Origin: Oegoconia quadripuncta | Taxonomy: Eukaryota > Arthropoda > Insecta > Lepidoptera > Autostichidae | Assembly (NCBI GenBank): GCA_949316235.1 | Contig: OX438744.1 | Coordinates: 3,782,001 to 3,846,000 of the forward strand | Direction of reading: 5' to 3' | DNA: 64,000 nt | In this document: piece after piece, positions 1 through 11,061 of the stretch | Numbering within the stretch: the first letter of the stretch is position 1 | Layout of the letters: every line of letters begins with the position of its first letter | Made by a program: the position numbers and the translations under genes | Notes under the pieces: generated by a model | What the model was told of the DNA's origin: nothing | Seen by the model: the letters and a program-made list of their open reading frames with translations, nothing else | Database searches by the model: none

Positions 1-340
1 AATAATTAGTGTTGCCAGCTTTCCCTGACAACCCTTCATTCTGGGAACAATCAATTACGAAGTTTGATGCTGAGTCCGTTTACCTTGGAAGCTAAAAATC
101 TCAAGACGTTTGGATTCATTTTAATTCTTAGGGGTTCATACTAACTTTTGGCGGGCGAGGCCTTTTTAGCCGACTTCAAAAAAGAGGAGGAGGTACGCAA
201 TTCTGTTGTATTTTTTTAAATATTTGTTACCTGAGATTTCGGTCGGTACCGTAGACTTCCAGATTGGTTCCATTTTCATCGAAATCCAGTTTGTTCGATG
301 GAATCCATGAACACCTCAAATGTAATAAACCCAAACTCAA

Positions 341-458
341 ACCCAAATGTGTTGGGGTTTCCGGGTCAGTACGCTTCCACCTTCGACCTAATCTTCACTT
401 AACATCAGGTGTGATTGAGGTCACGTACCAACCCGTTGTGTATAAAAAAAAAAAAAAA
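341..458 (+). mobile_element. SINE-A, 3' part
   Basis: This is the 3' third of the commonest repeat in the window. It runs from the CCCAAATGTGTTGGGG block through ACATCAGGTGTGATTGAGG to CCCGTTGTGTATAAA and an A-run. The tRNA-like head is absent, as expected of a 5'-truncated retroposed copy. It lies tail to tail with the next, minus-strand copy, only about 46 bp away. Confidence 0.88.
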
Positions 459-504
459 TAGGTATATATTTTTGATATTTTCAGAAACAAGTCAAGCACT
501 TTTG

Positions 505-748
505 TTATGCACAACAGGTTAGCACTTAACCACGATCACACCTGATGTTAAGGGAAGATGAGGCCGATGGTGGAAACGTACTGACCCGGAAACCCCATTT
601 TATTTGTGGGGTTTGGCCATGTTATCTCTGACAACCGGAATACAACAATTCTGCTTGCTGCTCAGCGGCAAACTTAGATAAAATGGTGGTAGCTAGCCAT
701 GCGAACAATATTTTAAAATTAAAATTACCACCAACGAAACCGAGTATT
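505..748 (-). mobile_element. SINE-A, diverged, head missing
   Basis: Read on the minus strand, this begins near the GGTTGGTGG block and ends with the TGTGCATA tail. The body blocks are all recognisable (TCACACCTGATGTTAA, GACAACCGGAA, TAGATAAAATGGTGGTAGC). It carries more substitutions than most copies, so it is probably one of the older ones. The Pol III boxes are not present. Confidence 0.82.
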
Positions 749-2921
749 ACATTTCCCAAAAAAACCTGTGAAATCATCTTTTATGCGTTCACGAGGCAAC
801 CCTGAAAACAACATCTTTGACTACCATCGTTACATCACATAATTAATAGTCAAAACCAGCAAAATCTCTAATGGCACTTACATTTAAGTACAGCATTCCT
901 TTAAAATGAAATTCAGCATGCCCAATTATAAAGGGGTTAGAACTGTGGAGGAGGACTTTAATCACTTAATAGCGGGAGATAGGGAGAGAGATAATGCCAA
1001 GAAATTATTTTAGGTAACATTCACTACAAGCTGACGGTCAGTGCGTACCACTAGCCATAACAAAATATATATTTTGGTGAACAAACGTGTTATTAAACTC
1101 ATCATCATCATCAGCCTAATACGTGTCCACAATAAATAATTCTATCATCCCATCCAGATAGGTATCAAATCGTAGAAACAAGAGTCAAAAATTTTACATT
1201 TTTTAAGTCACCGCTTGTTCAAAAGGCAATTTTCTCCTGAGAAGAACAAGCAATAAGTTCGATGCTCTCTTTTAACCGGTTTAAAGTACAATTTATTTCA
1301 TTATCAACCAAATAGTCTGACATTTTATTATACGCTTTCTTAATAAGTTTCTGTAGTATGAATAGTTGATACATGCAGTTTCTTTTCAACATTTTATTGG
1401 AATCTAGTTTTATACTGTAATATATATGTTACATATATGAAACGAAGCACATAATGTTTAAGTGCCATTTACCATGCCTACTCGTAATACTGTGAAATTC
1501 ACAAAAGTTTAAATAATGTGTTACAGTTACATTGTAAGAATATTAAAATCAAGGGAGTATATTTTCTGTCCATAAACTATTTCTAGTTTGGTAGAAGTGT
1601 GTGAAATATGTATTGTATTGTATGTGTGTGTGGCTGTTTCAGGTCATCGGAGACCTGTATCACTGCGACCGTTGCCGATCTATTGTGATCGCCACTAACC
1701 TACAGTTCGTTGCTCAGGTTTGCCTCTTTGAGGAATTGGATAATTTTCCTGGCACCGATGGTTTTTATCTCATCCGGGTGTAATAAGTGGCTGCCCAGGT
1801 GGATATTACGTTTACGCATTAGCGGGCCACATTCACACTCTAATGTAAATGTGAAATATGTAACTCTAAAATAAACGTTTTATTTTTTTTTATTTATATT
1901 GGCGAATGCCACATCCTACAATTCTTTCGTTGCAATTTGCGACGTAATACAATTCTAGTTTTAAATTTAGAACCGCTGACCGTCAGCACAACTGAATACG
2001 CCCTAATCTCGACGTCGCTTACTTCCTGGCCAAGGATTTAAACAATAACTGAAAGCAAACATTTCAACGGTCTGTACAAAAATTTTTATTGTCTTCTTTC
2101 AGCTTTCTTCTCTCGAAAATGATAAGCGGAAGAATTACTTAGCGATAAGTAGAGAAAAATTACTGTTTTGGGAGTACAAAAAAAGGTTTCTGGTAATCTT
2201 TAAAAATTGTGATCATTCCGCACGCCATAGAGGTCTACACCGGATGAATTTCAATTTGAGTAATTTGTAGAGTGTAATTTTTTTACGTTCGTGGACTACT
2301 ATGATATACATTGGTATATTGTGTGTGACGCATGAATACGTTTCTAAGTCCGCAAAGCACAAATCAAACTCATTAATATTTCACACAGCTTCACCCATTA
2401 CACCTTGATACAGCTAAATCCGGTAAATTTGCAGGGTTTCGATGGTCATTATCTGATGGTTACTTAGTATGCGATGGGTGAGCGCTCTCGGTTTGTTGCT
2501 TCTGGACATACGAGACTCAAACTGTGCCGTTGGCATGACAACAGACTTGATCACGTGTAGAATAATTCCTATACAGTGATCATGAGTAGGTACCTACAGT
2601 ACTCAAGATAAAGAGAAAGACATCGGGAGACAGACACCAGCTGTTTCTTTACTAGCGTGTGTAATTATAAAATCTGTGTATAGTCGACCACATAGGTATC
2701 AGACGTAATATTTCAACATTTGGGGTGTCTGAAAGTAATAAAAAAAAATACATACAGCCGAACATAGGAGTCGGTTAGTGACTAAGTAGGTACTAAGTAT
2801 TTGAAGCAACAAAATACTATTTTGTTGGTTATTACTCTAACTGTAATTCTGGAATCTATATAAAAAAAATCGGTTTATTTTTAACCAAGTATATACTAAG
2901 AGATATAAAAAGAAACCAACA
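749..2921. other. AT-rich intergenic stretch, little recognised
   Basis: No gene is visible. Around 1205-1275 there is a piece of a dispersed repeat with the core CTCCTGAGAAGAACAAGCAA (family L here), whose relatives lie near 6330, 21615, 28680, 38580 (inverted) and 63020. A GC-richer island at about 1640-1800 reads as a 60-codon open frame ending FPGTDGFYLIRV. I do not recognise it; it may be the edge of an old LINE or an exon relic. The rest shows nothing. Confidence 0.4.
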
Positions 2922-3198
2922 TTTTTTTTTTGATCAATAGGATCGTTTGCTGATAGTCACGTGACTTTTTCAGCTTCACCGGGCGGGGTGGGCGAGCGCG
3001 GGAGCGCTGTCACGCGGGAACAGCATGAGAAAAGAAGTTTGCAACCGACGCTTAAGGGTGCCCGCGGGGGCTCGAACCTCGGCTTAGAGCGTTGCATGGG
3101 GGAATTTAACCTAACAGACTACCATCGCTTCGTAATGTGTATAGTCGGAGAGAAGAATAGACGCAAAAAACTCTACGAACACACAATTTAGAATTTGG
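2922..3198 (-). mobile_element. SINE-C, a SINE-like retroposon
   Basis: On the minus strand this runs from TTCCAAATT through a block with AAGCCGAGGTTCGAGCC to an A-run (seen as T-run 2922-2931). The same order of blocks occurs on the plus strand at 42321-42584, so it is a dispersed repeat with a poly-A end. GGTTCGAGCC resembles a Pol III B box, but I see no good A box. It could be a SINE or a short LINE 3' end. Confidence 0.6.
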
Positions 3199-3354
3199 AA
3201 AAAGTGACTTGTAGTGATGTTCGTTAGTGGACTAATATCCACAATGACAGAGCTATACAAATAAGTTTTATAGTAAAAATACGTGGTCCAATACGCTTCC
3301 GCGAGGCATAGTACTTACCTATAGTATAAAAGTATTAATGGCGGGATGTATTAT

Positions 3355-3660
3355 TATTATTATTAACACTTTATTGCATACACAGAAAACAATTACAGTG
3401 ATACTTAAGAGTAAGATATACAAAAGGCGAGCTTATCCGTAAAAGAGATATCTTCCATCAAACCCAACATAGGAAATAACAATAGTGAAGGGGAAACGTA
3501 GAGGGCACACAAGTAAAATGAAAATAAGAAAATAAATATTAAGTACATAAATAAGCCTACGAATATATAAATGAATATATTATTACATATATTAATAAAT
3601 ATATAAATAAACAATGGTTATTGACAGGACCCAATATGTATTCGTCTCAGTTGTTCCATA
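3355..3660 (-). repeat. LINE-type 3' tail (family M)
   Basis: An ATT microsatellite is followed by AACACTTTATTGCATACACA and then GAGCTTATCCGTAAAAGAGAT. Read on the minus strand this is a typical ending with ...ACAATAAAGTGTT. The same order (GAAGAGAT, then a GCTTAT-type core, then AATAAAG) recurs at 5262, 20065, 28000 and 38915. It is probably the 3' untranslated end of a truncated LINE. Confidence 0.55.
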
Positions 3661-3826
3661 ATGGGACAACGGGCAGAATACGGGCAGCTCTCAGGCATTT
3701 TTATATTTTTAATAAATCTTTCGAATCTTATTCATTCAAAGTGAATGGTGACAGCTGCACCTTTGATGACCACCTTAACGCCACAGAGATAATTTAAAAC
3801 TTGCCTCGACTCGAAAAGAAGAAGAA

Positions 3827-3863
3827 CCGCCTCTGTGGCTCAATGTAAACAACAAGACGATTG
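3827..3863 (+). mobile_element. SINE-A, 5' stub
   Basis: Only the first 35 bases or so of SINE-A are here (CCGCCTCTGTGGCTCAATG, containing the A box). It abuts the left edge of composite repeat X, suggesting that X or its carrier broke an older SINE-A. Confidence 0.7.
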
Positions 3864-4036
3864 TTTTCCTAATTTTTGGCGTTATAATTATTAGCAAATT
3901 TTTTTGGCGGGTTAAACACAAATTGAAGTCGTACCAGACAGCTTTTGTTTTTAAAATGAGGAAGAAGCAAGTTGATCATGTTTTTTACAGGAAATCTACA
4001 TGATGTAGGAAGCACAACAGGAATCCCATTAATCTG
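3858..4036 (+). repeat. Repeat X, flank shared by two SINE-A copies
   Basis: This unique-looking segment recurs, inverted, at 16292-16484. Matching landmarks in order are GGCGTTATAATTATTAGCAA, GGCGGGTTAAACACAAATTG-like sequence, GTTGATCATGTTTTTTAC, and AATCTACATGATGTAGGA just before the SINE. In both places it joins SINE-A at the same base (ATTAATCTG|CCGCCTCC). The whole SINE-plus-flank block is therefore duplicated. Confidence 0.85.
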
Positions 4037-4306
4037 CCGCCTCCGTGGCTCAATGTAAACAAAATTGGGTTTACGATTAGGAGATCGCGGGTTCGAACCC
4101 CAGCGAGGTACATGTTTAAGTACTCAGTTTGGTTGGTGGTCGGGCATTTTAAAATGTCCGCCTGGCTGACTACCACCATCTTATCTAAATCTGCCGCCAA
4201 GCAGCAATGTTAATAGCATTGTTGTGTGCCGGTTGTCAGAGATAAGATAGCCAGTCCCCCAAATGTGTTGGGGTTTTTGGGGTCAGCACATTTCCACGCA
4301 AAAAAA
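4037..4306 (+). mobile_element. SINE-A, nearly full, short 3' end
   Basis: A tRNA-like head is present: A box TGGCTCAATG and B box GGTTCGAACC about 35 bases apart, the internal RNA polymerase III promoter pattern. The body runs through TCTGCCGCCAAGCAGC and GTTGTCAGAGATAAG to CAGCACATTTCCACG, then a short A-run. The final TCAGGTGTGATTGAGG tail is missing. It belongs to the duplicated block with repeat X. Confidence 0.9.
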
Positions 4307-4323
4307 GAATAGAGAGTTTAGAA

Positions 4324-4411
4324 CCGCCTCCATGGCTTAATGTCACTTAACATCAGGTGTGATTGAGGTCAAGTACCAACCCGTTGTGCATAAAAAAATA
4401 TATAAAAAAAA
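4324..4411 (+). mobile_element. SINE-A, internally deleted
   Basis: The first 19 or so bases of the head (CCGCCTCCATGGCTTAATG) are joined directly to the 3' end (TCACTTAACATCAGGTG ... GTTGTGCATAAAAAAA). About 220 bases of the body are missing. It lies just downstream of another SINE-A in the same orientation, so it may have arisen by deletion between tandem copies or by template jumping. Confidence 0.85.
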
Positions 4412-4439
4412 TCCGTATACCGTACCTATCGTCAGCTGT

Positions 4440-4615
4440 TTATCATCGTCATATCCATAAGGCATAACATAAGATCTTCCACCTAAATTGCCAAAGCCAC
4501 CGGTTCGGCGTGGCCTGCGTCCAGACTTGCAAATGCCATCTGTCCACCTTGTGTTGGTGCGTGGTTTCCACTCTAAAACTTTTATACCCCCACGATCACC
4601 AGTCCTAGATGCTAT
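4440..4615 (-). mobile_element. LINE C-terminus relic (LINE-b group)
   Basis: On the minus strand the open frame reads HIASRTGDRGGIKVLEWKP, then RWTDG, then a second-frame match to RRTGGFGNLGGRSYV and a GYDDD end. Non-LTR reverse transcriptases of this kind end with a block of the form KVLEWRPRTG ... RWTDD ... and an ATGATGATG-rich 3' end. The upstream reverse transcriptase is absent and the frame is disturbed. It is a dead 5'-truncated fragment, related to copies at 21765, 36740, 42665, 44484 and 52268. Confidence 0.6.
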
Positions 4616-6118
4616 GTGCACCGACTGCTACTTCAACTTTCAAATCCGTTGATCCATATAAAATGTACGTTTCTGTAACCCAATGAGCCAAGATGGCGCT
4701 TAAATTAAAACGAATATTTTGACTATAGCCCGAAATTTAACAATTCCAGCTATGCCACCAGATGGTGTCTGCCACCTTCGGCTCGATTTATTAGCAAATT
4801 TATAAAAGGTCTTTAGTTCCCTTTTTAATTTAGTACTGTTCTAAATTGAATACTGTAACGGACATCTGTTGGTTCTATTGTTTCAAACATCTGCAATTAT
4901 TTAGGTCTCTGAAATATTTATTATTATTTTTCTTTGGCTTGACGTAGTCAAAGATGCAGATTTAGTTTGCTGGTTACAAATTAGGAATTTTAATTTTAGA
5001 TGTATGGATAAAAGCTTATTTGTTTCTCCAACCATACACATGCATTGAACACTTTATGTAGCAACATTATATGTAGCAAACATTTTTTTTAAACATGTTT
5101 TCAAAATATGGAAATAATGAAAGTAAAAACGTATGTGTATGCTGCAGCGGCACAAATGTGTCACATTACTCAAGAGAACATTTTCAGCTAATGTAAATCA
5201 CTAATGTAAACTACATAAATAAATAACACGAAAGCGCTATTAGAAAATGAGAGATCTCTATTTTATTTATTTATTTATTTAACACTTTATTGCGTATAAC
5301 ATAGGACAGAAATTACAATATACAAAAGACGAGCTTATCTCTGTAAGAGATTTCTTCCAGCAAAAACCTCGGAATGAAATACCAATTTAAAGATTTTTAT
5401 TGCAGACAAAGAGCGAGAGATCTCTATGTTGATTAAGAATTAAAAAGTATATCTATCAGTTTATAGTAATTTACCCTTTGGAAAACTCTTCGCAGATTTT
5501 TTTTTAACAATTATATTCAAACAAGATTACAGAATCAACGCTACGTTTTCAAAGACTAAGGTACGAGTAAGTCTCATACTAATTTCACTTCAAATTAAAA
5601 AGCGACTGAAAGTATCTATTATTTTTGTAACGATCTGAATTATGCATTAATATTTAACAAAACACCGCAAATTTAACGTGTTTGAAACGAACTCCCTTAA
5701 CTTTGTATTTTGCAATTCAAATTAGGTAAGGCAGTCGGCAATCGATGGGTTGACCTCCGACGAAAGTTACAAAAGGATACTTTGCAATGTCTTCCAAAGT
5801 TTAATAAATATGTAACGGTGGATGAAGGCTAACTTCATTACACCCTGAGAAGCTCATTTGGATATATGTGCCAATATCTGCGAGTACTTTGGACCAATAT
5901 TTAGTTGAATATGTAAATAAACACAAGAAAATGTGAAATTAATTATCGTGCTGCCTATAGTGTTGTTGACAAATATTGGAAAAATGTTTTAAACTTCATA
6001 ATTACCTATTGGTATATAGAAAAATGGTATTTAATCTTTCTTCAATTGCAAAATATTAAAAAAAAAATACAGATCTCATGTCTGCCACGACTTTCGGGTA
6101 CATTGAAAATGAATATGC
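4616..6118. other. AT-rich intergenic stretch
   Basis: No gene is visible. The only assigned piece is the LINE-type tail at 5262-5375. The sequence is rich in A and T runs, with no long open frame and no repeat partner that I could find elsewhere in the window. Confidence 0.4.
5262..5375 (-). repeat. LINE-type 3' tail (family M)
   Basis: A TTTATTTATTT run is followed by AACACTTTATTGCGTATAAC and GACGAGCTTATCTCTGTAAG then AGATTTCTTCC. Inverted, this is the ending seen at 20065 and 38915 (GGAAGAGAT core, AATAAAG near the end). It is probably a severely truncated LINE. Confidence 0.6.
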
Positions 6119-6237
6119 AAAGGCCGGCAACGCATCTGTGACCCTTTTGGTGTTGCGGGTGTCCATGGGCGGCGGTGATTGCTTTCCATCAGGTGACCCG
6201 CATGCTCGTTTGCCGCCCTCTATATATAAAAAAAAAA
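6119..6237 (+). mobile_element. LINE 3' end (family J)
   Basis: The sequence runs GGCCGGCAACGCATCTGTGA, GGTGTCCATGGGCGGCGG, TTTCCATCAGGTGACCC and CATGCTCGTTTGCCG, then an A-run. The same block occurs at 13780, 39774 and, inverted, at 47301. It is a short, 5'-truncated retroposon end; in Lepidoptera such blocks are 3' untranslated ends of LINEs, though the parent cannot be identified here. Confidence 0.8.
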
Positions 6238-7806
6238 TGAACTACTTTAAAATTCAAAAAAGTTTTATTTCGTAAGCTATAAGAATAACATTTATTGAAA
6301 TCGTCATGATATACAATTATCACTCATTCACTACGCAGTCTCCTCAGAGAAGAACTAGCAAGAAACTCAGGGGTTGATCTTATTAACAAAATAATAGCAT
6401 CTTATTTTCGTAAAGTATTTTTTTTCATACCTACACTATAATTTACATATCATTATTGTAAAAGAAAAAATTTAAATATCCTTACCTATTAGTTTAATAA
6501 TTATTTATTCACAAAGAATCACTTCGTCCGAAAACAAGATCATGCTCCTAAACATTTATTCACCGTCACTACCGCGCCGCGTAAACGCGCTCAACGCGTC
6601 ACAAAGGTATAACTTTCGAATAACCCGTGACACGCACCTCCAAAATTTTTTTCAATGTAGCCCGAAATCATTGTCTCTCGGCGATTTTATTTTTTTCGAT
6701 ATCTCACTTCATTTTTGAGATATGAATTTTCTAAACCGGGCAAAAACCGACCGCATTAATCAAAGTTTTTCGATTTTCACAAAAAGTTATTGAGTTTTTA
6801 CAAATTTTTTTTTTGCCATTTGTAGCCCTTGTCGAGATGCGTTTTTTGACACTATAATCAGAGTCCCAAAACCCACGACACCACGGCTATATCTCACTTT
6901 CGCTGTAAATCTGGACTATATGCGGAAGCGACGAAAAAAAAAATATAATTGATTGGATATGGCCGAACGGTTAATGTCTATATATTCTTATCATATAAGT
7001 AGTCAGAAATTTTATAATAGCCTTTTGTATATTGGAATGTCGGGAAGAAGGGGATTAGGGGCAAACCTGGTTCCTGTCTGCTCCGCGTGCTCGTTGTTAT
7101 GGACGCAGGCCTCCTCGGTCTTCCGCAGCCTCCAGACAAGATGATGCGCCTTTTGTACTATTAATTTTACGCGGGACGCGGTTGAATTTCTATTTGCGTG
7201 GTTTAACACGGCTGATTTTGCCTTGTGACTTCAGTGCTGAGTTGGGAGCTCAATCGCGATGCGCTCGACCCGAGTGTCAGAAAAGAAGTGAAGTTTTGGT
7301 TACCCCCACGATAGGAAGTGAAAATGAAAGGAAATTGAGGGTAGGGAATAGTGATGTACCTGTTATAATCGTATTAACGTTTAAATCTACCATATATAGT
7401 TTCCATTTAATGGAAGTTTTAAATTTATTTTAAGAGGTATAAAGGAGACAAATTTATTGTAAAATTTTCAAGATGAGTTGTGAACCTAGTGTACAAGTAA
7501 TTGCACGACTCATTTTGATGTCATTATACACGTATCACCCAGTTGTGCATTTCATTTATTGCTCCTCCTGATCCCCACATTGCTTGGCGACCCTGCCAGG
7601 ATTGCCAGTCCTCACATCGCAGAAATATCGTAAATTAGTTCAGTTTGGGAAACGCTTTGAGCGAAAGGAACATACTAATTAAGTAACTGTAGTAGTTAGA
7701 AGGAGAAAAATAAAACGAAGAGCAATTCGAAGTAAGATTTTATTAACATTACTTTACACTAGCAACAGTTTTCTATGGATTTTATACAAAAAACACGAGA
7801 AATAAT
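6238..7806. other. Mixed intergenic stretch, unassigned
   Basis: A family L piece is at about 6300-6375 (AGAAGAACTAGCAAGAAACT). From about 6540 to 6910 the composition changes: GC-rich words such as CCGCGCCGCGTAAACGCGC alternate with T-runs. I could not assign this block. Around 7070-7150 there is a second GC-rich patch. No convincing gene is visible. Confidence 0.35.
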
Positions 7807-8234
7807 AATATTTTGAACTAGTTACTTCCATTAAACCGACGACCTGTTTGGTGTAGTGGTTAGAAACTCTGCCATTACACCGAAAGGTCGCGGGTTCGAA
7901 TCCCGCTAAGGGCATATGTTTGTAAGATGAATACAGACATATGTTCCCGAGTTATGGGATGTTTTTCATTTATACATGTATTTATTTACAAAAAAAATGT
8001 ATTTGTGTAGTTTATCAACCATCTGGTATCCATAACACAAGCCTTACCTTGCTTACTGTGGACCTAGATGGCGCTGTGTGTATGTGCAAAAATATTTAGT
8101 ATTATTTATTATTATTATTAAAAGTAAAGCAAAAATTTGTATCATCTGTTAACAAGAAAACAAATCAGGAAGAACAAAGTGTCATACACATCGTAACTAA
8201 ACTCCATGTGTAGATGATTTAGCTAAATTCTCTA
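7807..8234 (+). repeat. Duplicated segment, filled site (contains SINE-B2)
   Basis: The two flanks (7807-7835 and 8117-8234) match a contiguous segment at about 23461-23599. The second flank is almost identical there over more than 70 bases, including ATCAGGAAGAACAAAGTGTC. Here the segment is interrupted by a SINE-B2 at 7836-8116; at 23461 it is not. The pair is a filled/empty insertion site. Confidence 0.88.
7836..8116 (+). mobile_element. SINE-B2, complete, with target duplication
   Basis: The tRNA-like head GACGACCTGTTTGGTGTAGT contains an A box (TGGTGTAGTGG) and, after CGCG, a B box (GGTTCGAATCC). The body includes CCATCTGGTATCC and CTAGATGGCGCTGTG, and the end is an ATT microsatellite. 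ATTAAA lies at 7830-7835 and again at 8117-8122, consistent with a target-site duplication. The empty paralogue has it once (23484-23489). Confidence 0.9.
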
Positions 8235-8614
8235 ACTCCTTGTTGCCAACTCCTGTTTAGGCAAAAAGCGCGGAGTGAGTGAACATTTAGGGCGATAAAA
8301 AACATTCAACGTTAAGTGGTAACCCCCTAACTTTTAACAGGATTAGGGTTTGGTATAGCAATCCTGCAACATTTAAAATTATTTTAAATAAAATATACTA
8401 CCATGAGTTTTACAGGTAAGCCTTAGGCAACTGTCACTGATGAATATCGCTCCATGGGAAAGCTTTATAAATGAAATGAAATAATTTATTTCCTTGATTT
8501 TGGGTACAAGATAGTATGACACGTAACAGAAGTCCCATTCAAAATCTACTTAAAATCTAGCGTGCAAATATTTAATAAACTAGGATAGCATTAGATAGGT
8601 TATTACTTAAATAT
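8235..8614. other. Unassigned AT-rich stretch
   Basis: No gene or recognised repeat was found between the duplicated segment and the MITE-E copy. Confidence 0.4.
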
Positions 8615-9235
8615 AATATTAGGTCCTTACCTATGAAATTGGCGTTTTGTATGAAGACTTTCATTAAGACTGATTTCTTCATACAAATATTTTTGTTTTT
8701 TTTTTTGGGGAACGGCAAATCCAAATTTAGCTAAACTTTGTGTGTATTATCGGATAACATTAAGTTAAGTATAAACAGCGTGATTTTTTAAAAGTAACAG
8801 CTTTATAAAAGTTTCAGCGAATCTAAGAAATGATTATGGGAAGCACATGAAAAGAGCTCTGTTCAATTTTTTTTTTATGTGATTAAGCCCAGAAATTACA
8901 AAATATTCAATGCGAAACCTTGAAATAATATTCAATTTTCCAAATAAAAAATAAATTTGGATATAGCTTTGAAAATCGCAGGAATTGGTACATATGATTA
9001 ACGAGATTAACGAAGAAAAAAAACTTCAATTTCATAGGCCAGCCTTCTGGGTACCTTTCCATCAACCAGAGACTTGGGGCTAGTTTTTTATTTGTGATAT
9101 TTTAATAATAAATTGTATATATATTGTATTGTATTTAACAATCAATATTATGAATCTTGTATGCAGGATAATAAGATTTCTGTATTGTCTGTATGTGTGA
9201 TCGACAAATATATTTCATAGGTAAAGACCCAATAT
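8615..9235 (+). mobile_element. MITE-E copy 1, split by a short insertion
   Basis: Terminal inverted repeats are visible: left AATATTAGGTCCTTACCTAT, right (inverted) ATATTGGGTCTTTACCTATG, both followed by GAAATTG. The element has no coding capacity. Two more copies lie at 16541 and 23037. TA at each border suggests a Tc1/mariner-type target, but that is inference. The copy is 621 bp rather than about 430 bp because of an insertion at 9038-9211. Confidence 0.85.
9038..9220. mobile_element. Short insertion within MITE-E, flanked by a 9-bp repeat
   Basis: ATTTCATAG at 9029-9037 is repeated exactly at 9212-9220. The MITE sequence stops at the first copy and resumes at the second. The inserted 174 bases (starting GCCAGCCTTCTGGGTACC) match nothing else that I found in the window. 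A 9-bp duplication fits either a truncated LINE or a DNA transposon. Confidence 0.8.
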
Positions 9236-9441
9236 AATAATGTATGTTGTCACAACATAAAACTAAATAATTGTCAATTATGTGTTGATGTCAGAAAAGC
9301 GATATTGTCCGTTATATAAGTATTTTAAAATAGTGGTAGGTATTCCTTAATTGAATAATAATAATGAATATAATGAATAATAATTAAATAAATAAGCCAA
9401 ATAAAAATTAGTATAAATAAGTAAATAAATATTTGGGATAC

Positions 9442-9671
9442 TTGGTTGGTTGTAGGGCATTTTAAATGTTTAGAGGTTTAAATGTAAAGTTTTAAATAGA
9501 TTAAAGGTTAATAGCATTGTAGTATTCCGGTTGTCAGAGATAAGATAGCCAGTCCCCCAAATGTGTTGGGGTTTCCAGGTCAGTACGCTTCCACCTTCGA
9601 CTTCATCTTCACTTAACATCAGGTGTGATTGAGGTCAAGTACCAACCCGTTGTGCATAAAAAAAAAAAAAA
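9442..9671 (+). mobile_element. SINE-A, head missing
   Basis: This starts at GGTTGGTTGTAGGGC and runs through the body to GTTGTGCATAAA and a 13-base A-run. A middle stretch (about 9470-9510) is diverged or partly replaced. It is 5'-truncated and lacks the Pol III boxes. Confidence 0.88.
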
Positions 9672-9847
9672 CTTACACCTGTCATCTGCTGGAAAGACAT
9701 AGTTTATTCGAAACAGTCATATACGCATAGTTAATAAGCATAGCTAGACAACATTACTTTGATAAAAAAAAATCACTAAATATTCAGTTTCCTGAATTGT
9801 CATACTTAAGCCCACACAAACCATGGTGTGTTTAAGTTAGGTTTACT

Positions 9848-10156
9848 CCGCCTCCGTGGCTCAATGTAAACGACATTGGATTTACGATTCGAAGGTCGCG
9901 GGTACGATCCCCAGCGGGGTCCTCGGTTTGGTTGGTGGTAGGACATTTTAAAATATCCGCCTGGCTAGCTACCACCATCTCATCTAAATCTGCCGCCAAG
10001 CATCAATGTTAATAGCATTGTTGTGTTCCGGTTGTCAGATAGCCAGTCCCCCAAATGTGTTGGGGTTTCCGGGTCAGCACGCTTCCACGGACCTCATCTT
10101 CACTTAACATCAGGTGTGATTGAGGTCAAGTACGAAACCGTCGTGCATAAAAAAAA
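9848..10156 (+). mobile_element. SINE-A, full length
   Basis: This has the head CCGCCTCCGTGGCTCAATG, a B box altered to GGTACGATCC, the body with GTCCCCCAAATGTGTTGGGG, and the tail ending CGTCGTGCATAAAAAAA. It is close to the family's full length of about 310-330 bp. The B-box change would be expected to weaken Pol III transcription. Confidence 0.92.
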
Positions 10157-10767
10157 CTTCTTTATTAGGTTTAGAGTTTGAGCTGAACCTTCAGATTACC
10201 AATTACCTCTCGAGCTACGCTGTTGAGCTGTGAACAACCGGTTGATTGGATTTCAAAGACAATTAGTAAGGATACACCTAACAATTATTTTCCTTGGAAA
10301 GTGTGCCTTTGAAGCGTTGGGCGCGAGGGTTAGGAGGCGCCAATTACTAAATCCGCGTCTGGAGCCCAATGAAGATGTTTCCATTGACTTCGAAACACCG
10401 AGACGGATCTGGTTACCTACTTTGTTGTGAATAAATTTCTTCGTTTAATGTAAATCAGCTCGGTTATTAAACTTTATTGATTAAGTTACTTTACGAATGG
10501 ATACTTGGAGGATTTTTATTAACATTTGAATCTACTAAAGTTTGTTTTTCTTTTTTTTTTTTTTTAAAATCTTTATTTTATTTAGGGATTTTTGGCCTAT
10601 GGGACATGTCAATCCCATTGTGCCCTTCGCTAGTTAACACAACAATGACAGGGAAAATAACATATAATAACAAAGATAATGAGAGTCACTAGTCAGAAAG
10701 TTCAGTGACCAGTTGACAAAGTAACCTAGCTGCCTCAGATGTCGGAGAGGACAAAATAGTCTTCACA
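10157..10767. other. Unassigned stretch with a coding-like patch
   Basis: At about 10230-10430 a 66-codon open frame ends ETPRRIWLPTLL with an AATAAA 3 bases after the stop. This resembles the 3' end of a transcript, but I recognise no family. From about 10560 a T-run leads into CTTTATTTTATTTAGGG, possibly another LINE-type tail on the minus strand. Nothing else was seen. Confidence 0.3.
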
Positions 10768-11061
10768 TTTATGCACAACCAGTTAGCTTGGCCTCATTCA
10801 CACCTGATGTTAAATGAAGATAAGGCTGAAGGTGGAAGCGTACTCACCCGGAACTGCTTGATTGCGGGACTGCCTATCTTATCTTAAAAAGCGGAATACA
10901 ACAATGCTAGAGATTTAAATAAGATGGTAGTAGTTGCCCAAGCGGATATTTAGATATCCAATGCACCAACCAAACCGTAGGCTAAACATATGCTTATGGA
11001 ATCGCACCCGCGACTTCGTTTTGTCAACCGTATTTTTTTTTACATTGAGCCACGGAGGTGG
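10768..11061 (-). mobile_element. SINE-A, full length, old
   Basis: On the minus strand the A-box head (CCACCTCCGTGGCTCAATG) is followed by a long A-run, then a diverged B-box region, the body and the ATGCACAACC tail. It is strongly substituted relative to other copies, suggesting an old insertion. Confidence 0.82.

Noticed and set aside
7838..7910. A genuine tRNA gene, suggested by good A and B boxes
   Set aside because: The same head with a constant non-tRNA body occurs at about ten other places, so it is the head of SINE-B. The same reasoning applies to all SINE-A and SINE-D heads.
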